A stretch of 64,000 bases of DNA from Methylomonas paludis (GCF_018734325.1 NZ_CP073754.1:2728001-2792000); one strand, 5' to 3'; shown: positions 1 to 10,304, numbered from the stretch's first letter. Numbers and translations are program-made. Notes: generated by a model from the letters alone, not told the origin.

Positions 1-239
1 CAGATTTTACGGCGTTTGATCCGGATGACAAGCATTTTGACCCGAAGAGCAATTCCGACAAACCCACCTGGTTTATGGTGGATGTGCGCTTTGTGCGTAA
101 GCTGAGCCGTACTATCAGTTTGCGGGAGTTAAGGCTGAAGGTGGAGCTGGCGGAACTGGCTTTGTTGCGGCGGGGTAATCGTCTGTCGATTATGCCGGTT
201 TCTGAGCAACAATGGCAGTTTATCCTGAACCTGGAATAG
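1..239 (+). CDS. EVE domain-containing protein, 3' end only
   Basis: Only the last 78 codons are present; the reading frame enters from the left edge (first full codon at base 3) and stops at TAG 237-239. The visible part reads DPKSNSDKPTWFMVDVRF and later LLRRGNRLSIMPV, which matches the C-terminal half of small EVE-domain proteins (YTH-like fold that binds modified nucleobases). The role is inferred from the family: EVE proteins bind modified bases in nucleic acids, but the physiological role of the bacterial housekeeping type is not settled. The next gene is convergent, 121 bases away. Confidence 0.8.
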   Translation, partial: DFTAFDPDDKHFDPKSNSDKPTWFMVDVRFVRKLSRTISLRELRLKVELAELALLRRGNRLSIMPVSEQQWQFILNLE

Positions 240-360
240 CTCGTTCAATAAGGCCATGTTTTCTTAAGACTTTGATTTATATAAATTAGTATCGGCCTTC
301 TTCAAATCCTCCCTACCCCATTGTTCAAATGGGGAACTGGGTAGTTGGCTTATCTCCGTT

Positions 361-3300
361 TTATCCGCCGGCAGTTGCCTGGACACTGGGTGGTGTTTCT
401 GGGGCGACCGGGGTTACACCTGGCGGATAGCTGCGTATATGGATATCTCTTTGCGGGAACGGAATTTCGATGTGATTGGCCAGCAGAGCTTCGTAGATGT
501 TTTTACGTAGTACATGGCCTACTTCCAGCCTGTCCGACAGTTCATGGACGAAAACGTGGATATCAAATTGCAGTGCACTGTCGCCAAAACCAATGAACAC
601 TACATTGGCGTGAGGTTCGGCTAATACCAGTGGTGTGGCGGTGATGGCATCTCTGAGTATGTGCTCGACTTTGCCTATGTCTTCCCCATAAGCAATGCCA
701 ATGGAAACCACGATGCGAGTCACGGTGTCGGATAAGGTCCAGTTGATGAGCTGATCGGTAATAAACAGTTTGTTGGGTACGACCAGTTCTTTTCTGTCCC
801 AGTCGACAATATGGGTAGCACGCATCTGGATGCGGCTAACCCGACCGGTGACGCTGCCGATGGTGACGGTGTCGCCAACCCGAATGGGCCGTTCAAACAG
901 CAGGATAATGCCGGACACCATATTGGCAAAGATTTCCTGTAAACCAAAACCCAAGCCAACGCTGAGTGCCGCCACCAGCCATTGTACCTGCGACCAGCTG
1001 CCGCCCAGTTCATTGGCAATGGCTAGAAAGGCAATACTGAGCATGAGATAGCGCATCAGATGGATCAGGGCATAACGGCTACCGGGCGCCATGACAAATT
1101 TGCCTACCGAAAGCAGATCAACCAGGGCTGGAAAATTACTGACCAGGATAAAGCTGATACCGGTATAGACCAGGGATATCAGTAAATTGGTGAGGGTTAC
1201 CCGTTCCAGGGTTTCCTTGCCATCCAGGATGACGCTATGTTGCCAAAGTTCGATACGGTCCAGGATGGAAAAAGCCGGCAGGATACCGTTCCATATCATC
1301 CAGAAACCCAGCAGCAGAATGGCGATGATAATGGTGCTAAGGAGTTTGTGGCTTTGCTGATTAATTTTGGATAAATCCAGCAAGGGTTCTGCAATCATAA
1401 AACCACTTTCCAGCGGGGTAACGGCGGCCTGTTCGGTTTGTCTACGTTTTTGTCTGGCATTACGCAGGGCCAATTGGCGTTTGGTCACAGCCAACCAGTG
1501 CTGTGCCACTTCGTGCAGTAAGGCGGTAAAAAAGATCAAGCGCAAACTGATGATGAGTTTTTGCTGAATTTCCAAGGCGCTTTGATAATAGCCTTCTACA
1601 GCAAAGCCAATAATGGCTAGTGGAATGCCCACGGCTATGATGTAGCAAATGTAGGGCAGGGCTTTGTTCCAGCCCTGGGCATTTTTTTGAAAACTATTAG
1701 ACAAGCCGTAGCGCGGATGGGCGAGGCGATGAAAGGTATAAGTCATCACCAGCATCGATATGATCATGGCGGCTCTACCCAGGGCGTAGCTGTGTTCTGA
1801 AAAAACATCGCTGCCGGTCATGGCTATAATGAATATACTGGGTACTAAGACAAAACGCGTCCATTTGAATTGCTTATAGAGTAGGCTGATGTTACGGCTC
1901 TGCCATTCAAACAGGGCCTCGGCTACCCCTTCCGGCTTAAATAGCAGATAAAAAAACTGGACGATGCTGAGTGACAGCGCTGCGGCTAATAGGCCGCGAC
2001 TAAAATCATGGGTATATGCATCGCCGCTGCCACTCAAGGCCAGTACTACGGCTAGCCACGCCAATATTAACGGCAAGGCGATAGCCAATATCAGGATATG
2101 GGCCAGCCCGAGCAAGGTTTGATTAAAATTATAATGGTAATGATATTGGCTGCCGCCTATACGGCGCGGACGCAGATTTTTTATGCGGGCTTTGGCGATG
2201 GATTTTAATTGCCAGTAAGCAAACACCAAGCCGAAGCCAACTGCAACCAGCCAGATATGGGTAGCTAAACCCATACCAAAATTGCTGAATAGTTGTTCCC
2301 AGTTTTCCACCTGCAGGAACCAAAGCAAGGATGTGAGGACATCCTTGAAAAAATATTTATCAATTACCGGTGCACTAGGCACCCAGAGCAGACGCTCATC
2401 CAGATAGGCTCTGTATTTATCGGCAACACTCAACATTTGCTGCAGGCTGAAATCCACATCACCCAATGCCTGGGAATATTCGCTGTAAACACTGGCCAAG
2501 CGTCCAACCAGCTCTTTTTGATCGTTGAGCAACATGCGTAATTCGGTGCGAATGCGCAGCTTTTCAATATCGCTGATATCAGCCGGGAGTTGTTGCGCCA
2601 AACGCTTGGTTAACACTGTACCGATATCGGCCAGATTTTTACGGACTTCTTCGAGTTTAAATCCTTCCAGACTGGCTTTGGCAATCTGGCTTTGGATGCT
2701 GTCGTCAAGTTTGCTGTATTGTTTGGCTTGCGGCAGGTTACGGCGTTGTTCGCGCAGTAAATTGCCCAGTGCCGGGCTTAAGCCAGCCAGGTTAATTTTT
2801 TGCTCTGCGCTTTGGAAATCTTTTTCCAGTTGTTTATAGCGTTGTTCCAGTTCATTTTTCTGCGCCTGAAACTGTTCCATGCTTTTGGTAATGTCTTGCA
2901 GGCTACGGCTGTAAGCCATATTTTCGCGGGTCGCTTCCTGTATCAGCGGATGTTTACCGGCAGCGGCTTTTTCGGCTTGAAGTAATTCGGCCTGCTCTTT
3001 CCCAATTTCCTGCTGGCGCCTATCCAACAGAAAGTTATCCAAATCGGAAATCAGCAAACTGAGTTGTTCACGCTGCAAATTCAGCAGATGAATCCGATTT
3101 TTTTCCACTTCAAGACGAATTGGATCGCTGATATTTTCCAGTTCCAGGGCTTTAAGGCTGCTGATAAACAGCCGGCCCCGGCTATCCAGCCAGATCTGGC
3201 GGGACTCTTTTTCGGCAATATTGTCAATACTATGGACAACTAAAGTTTGTTGTTCGTGTTGACTCTGGGCCTGCTTGGTTTTGATTTCGGAAATTTTGGC

Positions 3301-3789
3301 CCGGATTAGTTGTGGTCGATTGAGTAAATCGCCGATCAGGGTTTCGATGCGATTAATTTCGCTATCCAGGTCGCTAAGACTGGTTTTTTCGATAATCAAC
3401 CGCTGTTCCAACTCATCAGTGGGAAAAATGTTGAGTTTTTCCGGCTTATGATTTTTTAGATTGTTTTCGGCATCGGTGATCTGTTTAGCCAAGTGTGTGG
3501 CTTCGATGGGCAGGTTTAGCAGCGATTGTTTATAGGCTTCGGCCTGAGCTTCCTGGGCCTGGGCTTCGCTGAGATAATCCTGGCTTTCGGCATAGCTGCT
3601 GAGAATCCTTTTTTTAAGTTCATCGGACAGATTTTGCCGGTCTTTGATGGTCTGGATTTTTTGGTCAATTTCAGCCAAGGTTAGAGTCTTACTGGCCGGA
3701 TTTTGAGTGAGGATTGCGCTTGCTGGTAAACTGCCACCTATATAGATAATAAAGATCAGGCAAAGCGTTTTAAGATAATTAGATATCAT
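361..3789 (-). CDS. mscK: MscK/KefA-type large mechanosensitive channel
   Basis: Predicted inner-membrane tension-gated channel of 1142 residues, the size of the MscK/KefA group rather than the roughly 290-residue MscS. The N-terminus has a signal peptide (residues 1-25, ending ASA). It is followed by about 430 residues of Gln/Glu/Leu-rich coiled coil expected in the periplasm, a multi-helix membrane region from about residue 500, and a C-terminal MscS core. The pore-lining helix is Gly/Ala-rich (LSVGLGFGLQEIFANMVSG) and the beta domain begins FERPIRVGDTVTIG. These channels release solutes on hypo-osmotic shock; MscK is known to be K+-sensitive, which cannot be read here. The start codon lies only 26 bases from the ATG of the divergent neighbour, so promoters must overlap coding sequence. 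Confidence 0.88.
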   Translation of the reverse strand: MISNYLKTLCLIFIIYIGGSLPASAILTQNPASKTLTLAEIDQKIQTIKDRQNLSDELKKRILSSYAESQDYLSEAQAQEAQAEAYKQSLLNLPIEATHLAKQITDAENNLKNHKPEKLNIFPTDELEQRLIIEKTSLSDLDSEINRIETLIGDLLNRPQLIRAKISEIKTKQAQSQHEQQTLVVHSIDNIAEKESRQIWLDSRGRLFISSLKALELENISDPIRLEVEKNRIHLLNLQREQLSLLISDLDNFLLDRRQQEIGKEQAELLQAEKAAAGKHPLIQEATRENMAYSRSLQDITKSMEQFQAQKNELEQRYKQLEKDFQSAEQKINLAGLSPALGNLLREQRRNLPQAKQYSKLDDSIQSQIAKASLEGFKLEEVRKNLADIGTVLTKRLAQQLPADISDIEKLRIRTELRMLLNDQKELVGRLASVYSEYSQALGDVDFSLQQMLSVADKYRAYLDERLLWVPSAPVIDKYFFKDVLTSLLWFLQVENWEQLFSNFGMGLATHIWLVAVGFGLVFAYWQLKSIAKARIKNLRPRRIGGSQYHYHYNFNQTLLGLAHILILAIALPLILAWLAVVLALSGSGDAYTHDFSRGLLAAALSLSIVQFFYLLFKPEGVAEALFEWQSRNISLLYKQFKWTRFVLVPSIFIIAMTGSDVFSEHSYALGRAAMIISMLVMTYTFHRLAHPRYGLSNSFQKNAQGWNKALPYICYIIAVGIPLAIIGFAVEGYYQSALEIQQKLIISLRLIFFTALLHEVAQHWLAVTKRQLALRNARQKRRQTEQAAVTPLESGFMIAEPLLDLSKINQQSHKLLSTIIIAILLLGFWMIWNGILPAFSILDRIELWQHSVILDGKETLERVTLTNLLISLVYTGISFILVSNFPALVDLLSVGKFVMAPGSRYALIHLMRYLMLSIAFLAIANELGGSWSQVQWLVAALSVGLGFGLQEIFANMVSGIILLFERPIRVGDTVTIGSVTGRVSRIQMRATHIVDWDRKELVVPNKLFITDQLINWTLSDTVTRIVVSIGIAYGEDIGKVEHILRDAITATPLVLAEPHANVVFIGFGDSALQFDIHVFVHELSDRLEVGHVLRKNIYEALLANHIEIPFPQRDIHIRSYPPGVTPVAPETPPSVQATAGG

Positions 3790-3815
3790 GCACTAAGTTG
3801 ACTAGACGGGTAAGA

Positions 3816-4457
3816 ATGAAAAACACTATAGGGGATGCGGAAGGCGTTATCAAATATCAACTTGAACATCGCTATCTCTCGCTGCCAATTCAGATGAATA
3901 TTGCTGAATTAAATGCCTGGCGCCATATTTTGTACCGGCTGGAGTTGGTGGGCCAGCAGCCGAATAAATATGACGGTTTGCGGTTTGGCAATATCAGCCG
4001 GCGGCTAGTTCCCGGTTCTGGACAATTTTTAATTTCCGGCACACAGACCGGACACTTGCCTGAGCTGACACGGGCCAATTATGCGCTGGTTGAAATAGCC
4101 AGTCCTGAGCATAATAGCATTGAATCTACTGGGCTGAGTGCGCCCTCTTCCGAGGCATTAACTCACGCACTGATCTACCAGCAACGCCCTGCGGTCCAGG
4201 CGGTGATTCATGTGCACAGCCCGGTGCTATGGCGGCACTGCCAGGAACTGGGCTTGGCGCAAACTCCGGCCCATATCGCTTACGGCACGGTGGCGATGAC
4301 CGAAGCGGTAAAAAGCCTGTTGAATACTGCAGTAAATCAGCCGCCGGTGTTTGCTATGCTGGGCCATGAGGATGGCATGGTGGCGTTTGGCACCACTCTG
4401 GCGGAAGCAGCCCTAGGCTTGCTGGCACAGCTGGCACGCGCTTTGGCAGTTGAGTAA
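3816..4457 (+). CDS. Class II aldolase/adducin family protein
   Basis: Soluble protein of 213 residues with the class II aldolase/adducin fold. The zinc-site histidines are visible in VIHVHSP and a further His in GHEDG near the C-terminus, the pattern of fuculose-1-phosphate aldolase, ribulose-5-phosphate epimerase and MtnB relatives. The substrate cannot be assigned. MtnB (methionine salvage) is one possibility, but no other salvage genes are nearby. I chose ATG 3816; an in-frame TTG at 3798 would add six residues (MTRRVR), and neither has a strong ribosome binding site. It is transcribed away from mscK and is followed by glutaredoxin 71 bases later. Confidence 0.75.
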   Translation: MKNTIGDAEGVIKYQLEHRYLSLPIQMNIAELNAWRHILYRLELVGQQPNKYDGLRFGNISRRLVPGSGQFLISGTQTGHLPELTRANYALVEIASPEHNSIESTGLSAPSSEALTHALIYQQRPAVQAVIHVHSPVLWRHCQELGLAQTPAHIAYGTVAMTEAVKSLLNTAVNQPPVFAMLGHEDGMVAFGTTLAEAALGLLAQLARALAVE

Positions 4458-4528
4458 ATGTGGGTTTATCTTTAAAATAGGCCAAACTATTAGCATCTAT
4501 TAATTTATCAGAAATTATTACTCAATCA

Positions 4529-4810
4529 ATGCCGGAAATTATTATTTACACTGCAGGATTCTGCCCTTATTGCACCATGGCAAAACGTTTGCTGGACAAA
4601 AAAGGGGTGACTTATACTGAAATCAATGTCGATGCCGAACCTGGTTTACGGCAGGCCATGATGGAAAAAACCCAGCGCCGTACCGTACCGCAAATTTATA
4701 TTGGCACTACGCATATAGGCGGCTTTGATGATTTATATGCGTTAGAGTTGCAAAAGCAGCTTGATCCTTTACTTGTTAAATCCATTTTGGCCGCCGAGCA
4801 GCCTAGTTAG
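4529..4810 (+). CDS. grxC: Glutaredoxin 3 (GrxC)
   Basis: Small cytoplasmic thiol-disulfide oxidoreductase of 93 residues that uses glutathione to reduce protein disulfides. The dithiol active site CPYC is at residues 12-15, the cis-proline segment is TVPQIYIG, and the GG-D glutathione-binding turn is IGGFDDL. Length and motifs fit GrxC rather than the monothiol (CGFS) type. It stands alone after the aldolase-like gene and converges on metZ. An inverted repeat just downstream could end both transcripts. Confidence 0.93.
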   Translation: MPEIIIYTAGFCPYCTMAKRLLDKKGVTYTEINVDAEPGLRQAMMEKTQRRTVPQIYIGTTHIGGFDDLYALELQKQLDPLLVKSILAAEQPS

Positions 4811-4821
4811 ACTATTTGTTG

Positions 4822-4852
4822 CCAGCTTCCAGATTGAAAACAAAGAAGCTGG
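4822..4852. terminator. Inverted repeat between convergent grxC and metZ
   Basis: CCAGCTTC (4822-4829) pairs with GAAGCTGG (4845-4852) across a 15-base A-rich loop. It sits between two convergent stop codons, so a bidirectional terminator is plausible. There is no strong T run on either side, which keeps this tentative. Confidence 0.4.
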
Positions 4853-4891
4853 GCTAATGCGATTTTAAGCTAAAAACCAGGGTCGGCCTCA

Positions 4892-6085
4892 TTACGCAAG
4901 GCTTTCCAGACCCCGACGCAGGTCATTTTTAATGTCGGTCAGGTTTTCCAGACCTACCGAAATTCTGACCAGACTGTCTTGGATCCCGGCAGCGGCACGA
5001 GCCTCTGGCGACAGCCGACCATGAGTAGTGGTAGCCGGATGGGTGATGGTGGTTTTTACATCACCAAGATTGGCGGTGATAGACAATAGCTGAGTGCTGT
5101 CTATCAGTTGCCAGGCCTGATCCTTGCCGCCGTGCAATTCAAAACTGACCACAGCGCCAAAATGGCTTTGCTGACGTTTGGCCAGTTCGTGCTGGGCGTG
5201 GCTACTTAAACCAGGGTAATGCACTTTGGCCACAGCCGGTTGTTGTTCCAGCCAGAGTGCCAGGGCAAAAGCATTATCGCAATGAGCTTTCATGCGCAAG
5301 GCCAGCGTTTCCAGACCACCCAAAAATACCCAGGCATTGAATGGGCTCATGGTGGCGCCACCGGTACGCAGATAAGGATAAAGGCTATTTTCGATTAGTT
5401 CGGTGTTGCCAATCACTGCGCCGCCTACACAACGACCTTGGCCGTCTATGTATTTGGTAGCGGAATGTACCACCAGATCTGCACCCAGTGTCAATGGCTG
5501 TTGCAAAATAGGCGTACAAAACACATTATCTACCACCAGTAAACAACCACGGCTATGGGCCAGATCGGCCAGAGCCTGAATATCGGCGATTTCGATCAGC
5601 GGGTTGGAAGGTGTTTCCAAAAACAGGAAGCGGGTGTTGGGTTTTATGGCTGCTTCCCAGGCCGCCAAATCGGTAAGGCTGACGAAATCGGTTTCAACTC
5701 CGAATTTGCCGAAATAATTTTGAAACGCTAATACTGTGTTACCGAATACGCTACGCGAACACAGTACATGATCACCGGCTTTAAGTAAGGCCATACCCAC
5801 TGCCATGATGGCGGCCATGCCTGAGGAAAAGGCCAGACAGCGCTCACCCTGTTCCAATAATGCCAAGCGTTCCTGAAACGCACTAACCGTGGGATTGGTG
5901 AAACGCGAATAGATGTTGCCGGGCTGTTTGCCGGTAAATCTTAAGGCAGCCTGTTCTGCACTATCAAATACATAACTTGAGGTGGTGAAAATCGGCAGGC
6001 TGTGTTCACCTTCGGGGCTGCGCCGGTGCCCGGCCCTGATGGCTTGAGTTTCTGCCGCATAGGTCTGCCAGTCTAAATCATTCAT
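4892..6085 (-). CDS. metZ: O-succinylhomoserine sulfhydrylase
   Basis: Cytoplasmic PLP enzyme (397 residues) of the Cys/Met metabolism family, expected to make homocysteine directly from O-succinylhomoserine and sulfide. The PLP-binding Lys is K211 in HSATKYIDGQGR, and the substrate-site segment YSRFTNPT is at residues 59-66. The MetZ assignment over MetB or MetC rests on the overall sequence and on its position directly downstream of purF, where Pseudomonas relatives carry metZ. It starts 14 bases after the purF stop and is probably the last gene of the cvpA-purF-metZ transcript. Confidence 0.9.
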   Translation of the reverse strand: MNDLDWQTYAAETQAIRAGHRRSPEGEHSLPIFTTSSYVFDSAEQAALRFTGKQPGNIYSRFTNPTVSAFQERLALLEQGERCLAFSSGMAAIMAVGMALLKAGDHVLCSRSVFGNTVLAFQNYFGKFGVETDFVSLTDLAAWEAAIKPNTRFLFLETPSNPLIEIADIQALADLAHSRGCLLVVDNVFCTPILQQPLTLGADLVVHSATKYIDGQGRCVGGAVIGNTELIENSLYPYLRTGGATMSPFNAWVFLGGLETLALRMKAHCDNAFALALWLEQQPAVAKVHYPGLSSHAQHELAKRQQSHFGAVVSFELHGGKDQAWQLIDSTQLLSITANLGDVKTTITHPATTTHGRLSPEARAAAGIQDSLVRISVGLENLTDIKNDLRRGLESLA

Positions 6086-6099
6086 GGGTGTATCCGGGT

Positions 6100-7611
6100 T
6101 TATTGGGCGTTTTGCAGTTCTAAGAGTATGTTTTCCGAATTTCGTTCCGCTTGAGCCGTATCATTGCGTAAAGCTTCAATCCGGGCCAGATAGGCGTCGT
6201 CGATATCCGCGGTAATATATTCATGGGTAAAGCAGGAAGTATCAAAATGTTTAATATTTTGATTACCCCGGCCCACTGCATCAATCAAATCGTCGATATC
6301 CTGATAGATTAGCCGATCAGCACGTATTGCTTCACAAACTTCCTGCTCGGTGCGGCCATGGGCAATCAGCTCATGGGCAGCCGGCATGTCGATGCCATAA
6401 ACATTGGGATAACGTACCGGCGGCGCAGCTGAGGCAAAATAAACTTTTTTGGCACCGGCATCCCTGGCCATTTGAATAATTTGTTCGGAGGTGGTGCCGC
6501 GCACCACTGAGTCGTCAACCAGTAACACATTTTTGCCGCTAAATTCCAGCGCAATGGCATTGAGCTTCTGCTTGACAGATTTTTGGCGCATTTTCTGGCC
6601 GGGCATGATGAAAGTGCGGCCAATATAGCGGTTTTTCATAAAGCCTTCGCGGAACTTGACCCCCAAATCATGAGCCATCTGTAAAGCGGCCGTGCGACTG
6701 GTGTCGGGAATAGGTATCACCACATCGATATCATGGTTCGGCCATTCCTTGAGGATTTTTTTGGCCAGTTTTTTACCCATCCGCATTCTGGCTTTGTAGA
6801 CCGAAATATCATCTATGATTGAATCGGGTCTGGCGAAATAGACATACTCGAAAATGCACGGGCAATGGTCGATTTGTTCAGCACACTGCTGGATGTGCAG
6901 TTTACCGTTGGCTTCTATGAACACGGCTTCGCCGGGAGCGATATCACGAATCAAATGAAAATCCAGTACGTCAAGCGCGACACTTTCCGAAGCAATCATG
7001 TAATCGGTGCTGCCTTCTTCAGTTTTACGCTCACCGAAGACTATGGGCCGAATACCATGCGGATCGCGAAATCCCAATACCCCAAAACCGGCGATCATCA
7101 CTACCACGGCATAAGCGCCACGGCAGCGTTTGTGTACGGCGCTAACGGCGGTGAACACATCGTTGACGCTGAGCGTCAGTTTGCCGGATTGCTGAAGTTC
7201 GTGAGCAAATACATTCAACAATACTTCCGAATCCGAATCGGTGTTGATATGACGCTGATCATCCATGAACACCTGGATTTTCAGTTCTTCGGTATTGGTT
7301 AGATTGCCGTTATGAGCCAGCGTCAAACCAAACGGAGAGTTGACATAAAACGGCTGGGCTTCGGCAGAGCTGGTGCATCCGGCAGTTGGATAGCGAACAT
7401 GGGCGATACCCATATTGCCTTTTAATTTCAACATTTGACTAGGCGAGAATACATCGCGGGCCAGACCGTTATCTTTGCGCAAATGCAGCCGCGAACCCTC
7501 GCAGGTGGCTATGCCGGCAGCATCCTGCCCCCGGTGCTGCAATACCGTTAAGGCATCGTATAAATCTTGATTAACATTTTGATTGGAAACAATCGCGGCA
7601 ATACCACACAT
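6100..7611 (-). CDS. purF: Amidophosphoribosyltransferase
   Basis: First committed enzyme of de novo purine synthesis: PRPP plus glutamine to 5-phosphoribosylamine. The protein is 503 residues, close to the E. coli size. It opens MCGIAAIV, so Cys2 becomes the N-terminal nucleophile of the glutaminase domain without a propeptide. The glutaminase part covers about residues 2-235 and the phosphoribosyltransferase part the rest, with the PRPP loop [13 protein letters not shown] near residue 370. It follows cvpA by 14 bases and precedes metZ, a conserved gammaproteobacterial arrangement. Confidence 0.96.
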   Translation of the reverse strand: MCGIAAIVSNQNVNQDLYDALTVLQHRGQDAAGIATCEGSRLHLRKDNGLARDVFSPSQMLKLKGNMGIAHVRYPTAGCTSSAEAQPFYVNSPFGLTLAHNGNLTNTEELKIQVFMDDQRHINTDSDSEVLLNVFAHELQQSGKLTLSVNDVFTAVSAVHKRCRGAYAVVVMIAGFGVLGFRDPHGIRPIVFGERKTEEGSTDYMIASESVALDVLDFHLIRDIAPGEAVFIEANGKLHIQQCAEQIDHCPCIFEYVYFARPDSIIDDISVYKARMRMGKKLAKKILKEWPNHDIDVVIPIPDTSRTAALQMAHDLGVKFREGFMKNRYIGRTFIMPGQKMRQKSVKQKLNAIALEFSGKNVLLVDDSVVRGTTSEQIIQMARDAGAKKVYFASAAPPVRYPNVYGIDMPAAHELIAHGRTEQEVCEAIRADRLIYQDIDDLIDAVGRGNQNIKHFDTSCFTHEYITADIDDAYLARIEALRNDTAQAERNSENILLELQNAQ

Positions 7612-7625
7612 ATTTAACTCAGTTA

Positions 7626-8156
7626 TTAACGATATTTAATGTAGTCCGCCATATTCGACGGAATGCGATCTTTCAGCCACAAGGCTAAATTCTTAAAGGG
7701 TGGAATCAATTGAGATTGTTTCCACCAGGGGTCTTCCGGTAAGGGGGTAAACCCGGCCAGCATAATCAATAAGGATACCAGGAATGCGCCGCGAAACAGC
7801 CCAAATCCCATACCCAGTAATCTGTCACTACCGGTTAAGCCGGTTTTTTGCACTAACTGAGTGAGCAGATAGCTGAGCATCCCACCCAGTATTAGGCTGG
7901 TAAAAAACAGCACGGCAAAAGCCAAAGCCAACCGTGCTGATGGGAGTGCGACACTTTGTTGCAAATATATCGATACATCATGACTATAATTAACACCTAT
8001 CCAAAACGCCACCGCCCAGGTGATCAGAGCAAAGGCTTCTTTGATAAAGCCGCGCAGCAAACCGGTCAATGCTGAAATGAAGATGATACCGGCGATGGTA
8101 TAGTCTACCCATACCCATTTGCTGTTTGCTAACAGCTCGTTGATAGAGTCCGGCAT
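7626..8156 (-). CDS. cvpA: CvpA family membrane protein
   Basis: Integral inner-membrane protein of 176 residues with four hydrophobic segments. The opening [20 protein letters not shown] is typical of CvpA, named for a requirement in colicin V production in E. coli and linked in other species to envelope homeostasis. The molecular function is unknown. It lies immediately upstream of purF, as in E. coli and Pseudomonas, and downstream of the SPOR-domain gene, so it is probably co-transcribed with both. Confidence 0.88.
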   Translation of the reverse strand: MPDSINELLANSKWVWVDYTIAGIIFISALTGLLRGFIKEAFALITWAVAFWIGVNYSHDVSIYLQQSVALPSARLALAFAVLFFTSLILGGMLSYLLTQLVQKTGLTGSDRLLGMGFGLFRGAFLVSLLIMLAGFTPLPEDPWWKQSQLIPPFKNLALWLKDRIPSNMADYIKYR

Positions 8157-8199
8157 GGTTGAAGGCTATTGTCCATCGCTTGGGGAATGGCAGGGCCGT

Positions 8200-9021
8200 T
8201 TATTCATCGGGCGATACAAAGGTATTGACATTAATTTGGGTCAGTTTATTTTTGACCTGCTGAACCTGGGCTTTATCCAGCATAGGCCCGACTCTGACTT
8301 TGTATACTGTGCCTTTTTCATTGCTTACTTCTTTTAAGGTGGCGGCAAAGCCTTGCTGTTTCAAGCTTTCCAGTAAATTAACCGCATTATTTTTTTGCTG
8401 AAACGAACCGGCGTTTAAATACCAGCGATTACCAGCAGGATTGGTGGCCGCCGATTTAGTAACAGCAGGCGTTTCAACAGAGGCTAGCTCAGTCGGTTTG
8501 GTGGGTGCTTTTTGGGATTTGGCCACAGGGGCGGCTGGAGCCGTTGGTGTTACTGTTTGCACAACTGACTGTGCGGGCAATTTGGTGCTGGGCAGAGTTT
8601 GAGGTTTCACCACTTTAGGCGGCGCAAAATCTTCGGCTGCCGCATCATTCAGATCAGCTTCTACCGGATGAGCCGATTTAGTTTCGGCAAAATTGGTTTT
8701 ATCGCGACTGGAAAGATGCAATTTGGGTTTACGGGCTTCGACATCCAGCTCTTGCACCGGCGCGTCCCTCTGTGTTTCCAAGGGTTTCAGCGATTTTTCA
8801 GTGGGTGGACTGAGCTCACTGGGAACCACATCTGTGGTTTTTTCCGGTAAGGGCACAATTTCCACATCCTGAACTTTGGCGGGAATTTCCGGGAGTTTCA
8901 GGGCATTGATGTTTTTGCCGGTATCCTGAACGGGATCGTCAAAAAGCATGGGCACAAAGATAGCCGCCAATGCGGTTATGACTACTGCACCAATCAATCG
9001 TTGCTTTAACTCTTGATCCAT
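8200..9021 (-). CDS. dedD: DedD-like SPOR-domain cell division protein
   Basis: Single-pass inner-membrane protein (273 residues) with a short cytoplasmic start (MDQELKQRLIG), one transmembrane helix (about residues 9-27), a long Pro/Lys/Thr-rich periplasmic linker, and a C-terminal SPOR domain beginning about residue 195 (NRWYLNAGSFQQKNNA). SPOR domains bind denuded septal peptidoglycan, so the role is inferred as a non-essential divisome factor. The start is set by the ribosome site: GAGGTG lies seven bases before the ATG at 9021. An in-frame GTG at 9030 falls inside that site and is unlikely to be used. The neighbours folC and cvpA are as in Pseudomonas. Confidence 0.87.
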   Translation of the reverse strand: MDQELKQRLIGAVVITALAAIFVPMLFDDPVQDTGKNINALKLPEIPAKVQDVEIVPLPEKTTDVVPSELSPPTEKSLKPLETQRDAPVQELDVEARKPKLHLSSRDKTNFAETKSAHPVEADLNDAAAEDFAPPKVVKPQTLPSTKLPAQSVVQTVTPTAPAAPVAKSQKAPTKPTELASVETPAVTKSAATNPAGNRWYLNAGSFQQKNNAVNLLESLKQQGFAATLKEVSNEKGTVYKVRVGPMLDKAQVQQVKNKLTQINVNTFVSPDE

Positions 9022-9032
9022 CGTTATCACCT

Positions 9033-10298
9033 CTAGGGAAATTTGGCTAAATATTCTGACACTAGAAAAAAAGATCCAAAAATCAGTATCAATTCATCTG
9101 GCTGAGCCTGTTTCCGCGCGGCTAAGAAGGCTGCGGAAAAGTCGCTAAAGCCAGTGTGTACACAGTTTATAGCTTGTTGATGAAAATGATTTAACATTAC
9201 TTGTTCACTGGCGACCCGCGGATTTTGCAGCGGTGCCAGATACCATTCCTGCACGTATGGATGCATGATGGAAACAACGCTGGCTATATCCTTGTCTTTC
9301 ATCATGGCGAATACGGCATGAATTTTCACAGCAGGAAAAGCAGTCTGTAAATATTCAATCAAGGTTTGTACTGCCTGCGGATTATGACCAACATCCAGCA
9401 ATACCGGTATTTTACCGGGTATTAGCTGAAAACGGCCTTTTAAATAGGCATTTTGCAGTCCACTATGCAGGGCCGCTTCGCTGACTGGCAAGCGTTCCTG
9501 TAATTCCTGTATGGCCATCAGCACTGCCGAGGCGTTCCGGTATTGATGTTCACCTTTAAAAGCAGGGGTCGGCAAGTTTAGCCAGCACTGACCAGCACTT
9601 TGCCAATCCCAATTATCGTGGCGTTTGACATAATTAAAATCCCGCCCAATCAGCCTGGACAGCGCCTGTTTTTCCTGCGCAGTCTCCAATACTGAGATGG
9701 GAATTTGGCCCTCCCCTATTACGGCGGGGACACCACGTCGAAATATGCCGGCTTTTTCCCGGCCAATAGCAGCCAAAGTGTTGCCTAACCAATCAACGTG
9801 ATCAATAGCAATTGTGGTGACCAGTGCCACGTCGGGATCAACAATATTGACGGCATCAAGTCTGCCACCCAAGCCGACTTCTAGTAACCGGACATCTACT
9901 TTGGCGGCGGCAAATATCTGCAAGGCTGCCAAGGTGCCAAATTCAAAATAACTGAGACTAGTTTGATCGCGCTCGACATCAATACATTCAAAAGCCTGAC
10001 AAATCGCTTCATCACTAACCGACTCACCATCAACGCGGATCCGTTCGTTATACTTGAGGATATGCGGGGAGGTATAAGCCCCCACTTTATACCCCTGCGC
10101 CCGGTAAATGGCTTCCAAAAAAGCGATGCAAGAACCTTTGCCATTGGTACCGGCCACAGTCACAGTCAGGGGATGCTGCTGATGCAAACCCAGTTTCCGG
10201 TAGACTTGAGTGACTCGATCCAGACCTAAATCTATAGGCCTGGGATGCAGTTGTTCCTGCCAGTTCAGCCAAGTCGCCAGCGATGCAAAACGCGTCAT
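9033..10298 (-). CDS. folC: Bifunctional dihydrofolate/folylpolyglutamate synthase
   Basis: Mur-ligase-type ATP enzyme (421 residues) that adds glutamate to dihydropteroate and then extends the polyglutamate tail of folates in the cytoplasm. The ATP-binding loop is TVAGTNGKGS (about residues 46-55). The conserved segments YTSPHIL, RIRVDGE and IDHVDWLG follow in order, as expected for the central domain. Length matches FolC. It begins six bases after the accD stop, so translation is probably coupled within the operon. Folate cofactors also serve C1 metabolism, which suits a methylotroph. Confidence 0.95.
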   Translation of the reverse strand: MTRFASLATWLNWQEQLHPRPIDLGLDRVTQVYRKLGLHQQHPLTVTVAGTNGKGSCIAFLEAIYRAQGYKVGAYTSPHILKYNERIRVDGESVSDEAICQAFECIDVERDQTSLSYFEFGTLAALQIFAAAKVDVRLLEVGLGGRLDAVNIVDPDVALVTTIAIDHVDWLGNTLAAIGREKAGIFRRGVPAVIGEGQIPISVLETAQEKQALSRLIGRDFNYVKRHDNWDWQSAGQCWLNLPTPAFKGEHQYRNASAVLMAIQELQERLPVSEAALHSGLQNAYLKGRFQLIPGKIPVLLDVGHNPQAVQTLIEYLQTAFPAVKIHAVFAMMKDKDIASVVSIMHPYVQEWYLAPLQNPRVASEQVMLNHFHQQAINCVHTGFSDFSAAFLAARKQAQPDELILIFGSFFLVSEYLAKFP

Positions 10299-10304
10299 TG
10301 CCGG

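Noticed and set aside
6865..7302. Open frame of 145 codons on the plus strand opposite purF
   Set aside because: It is fully inside a well-conserved gene on the other strand, has no protein-family features and no ribosome site.
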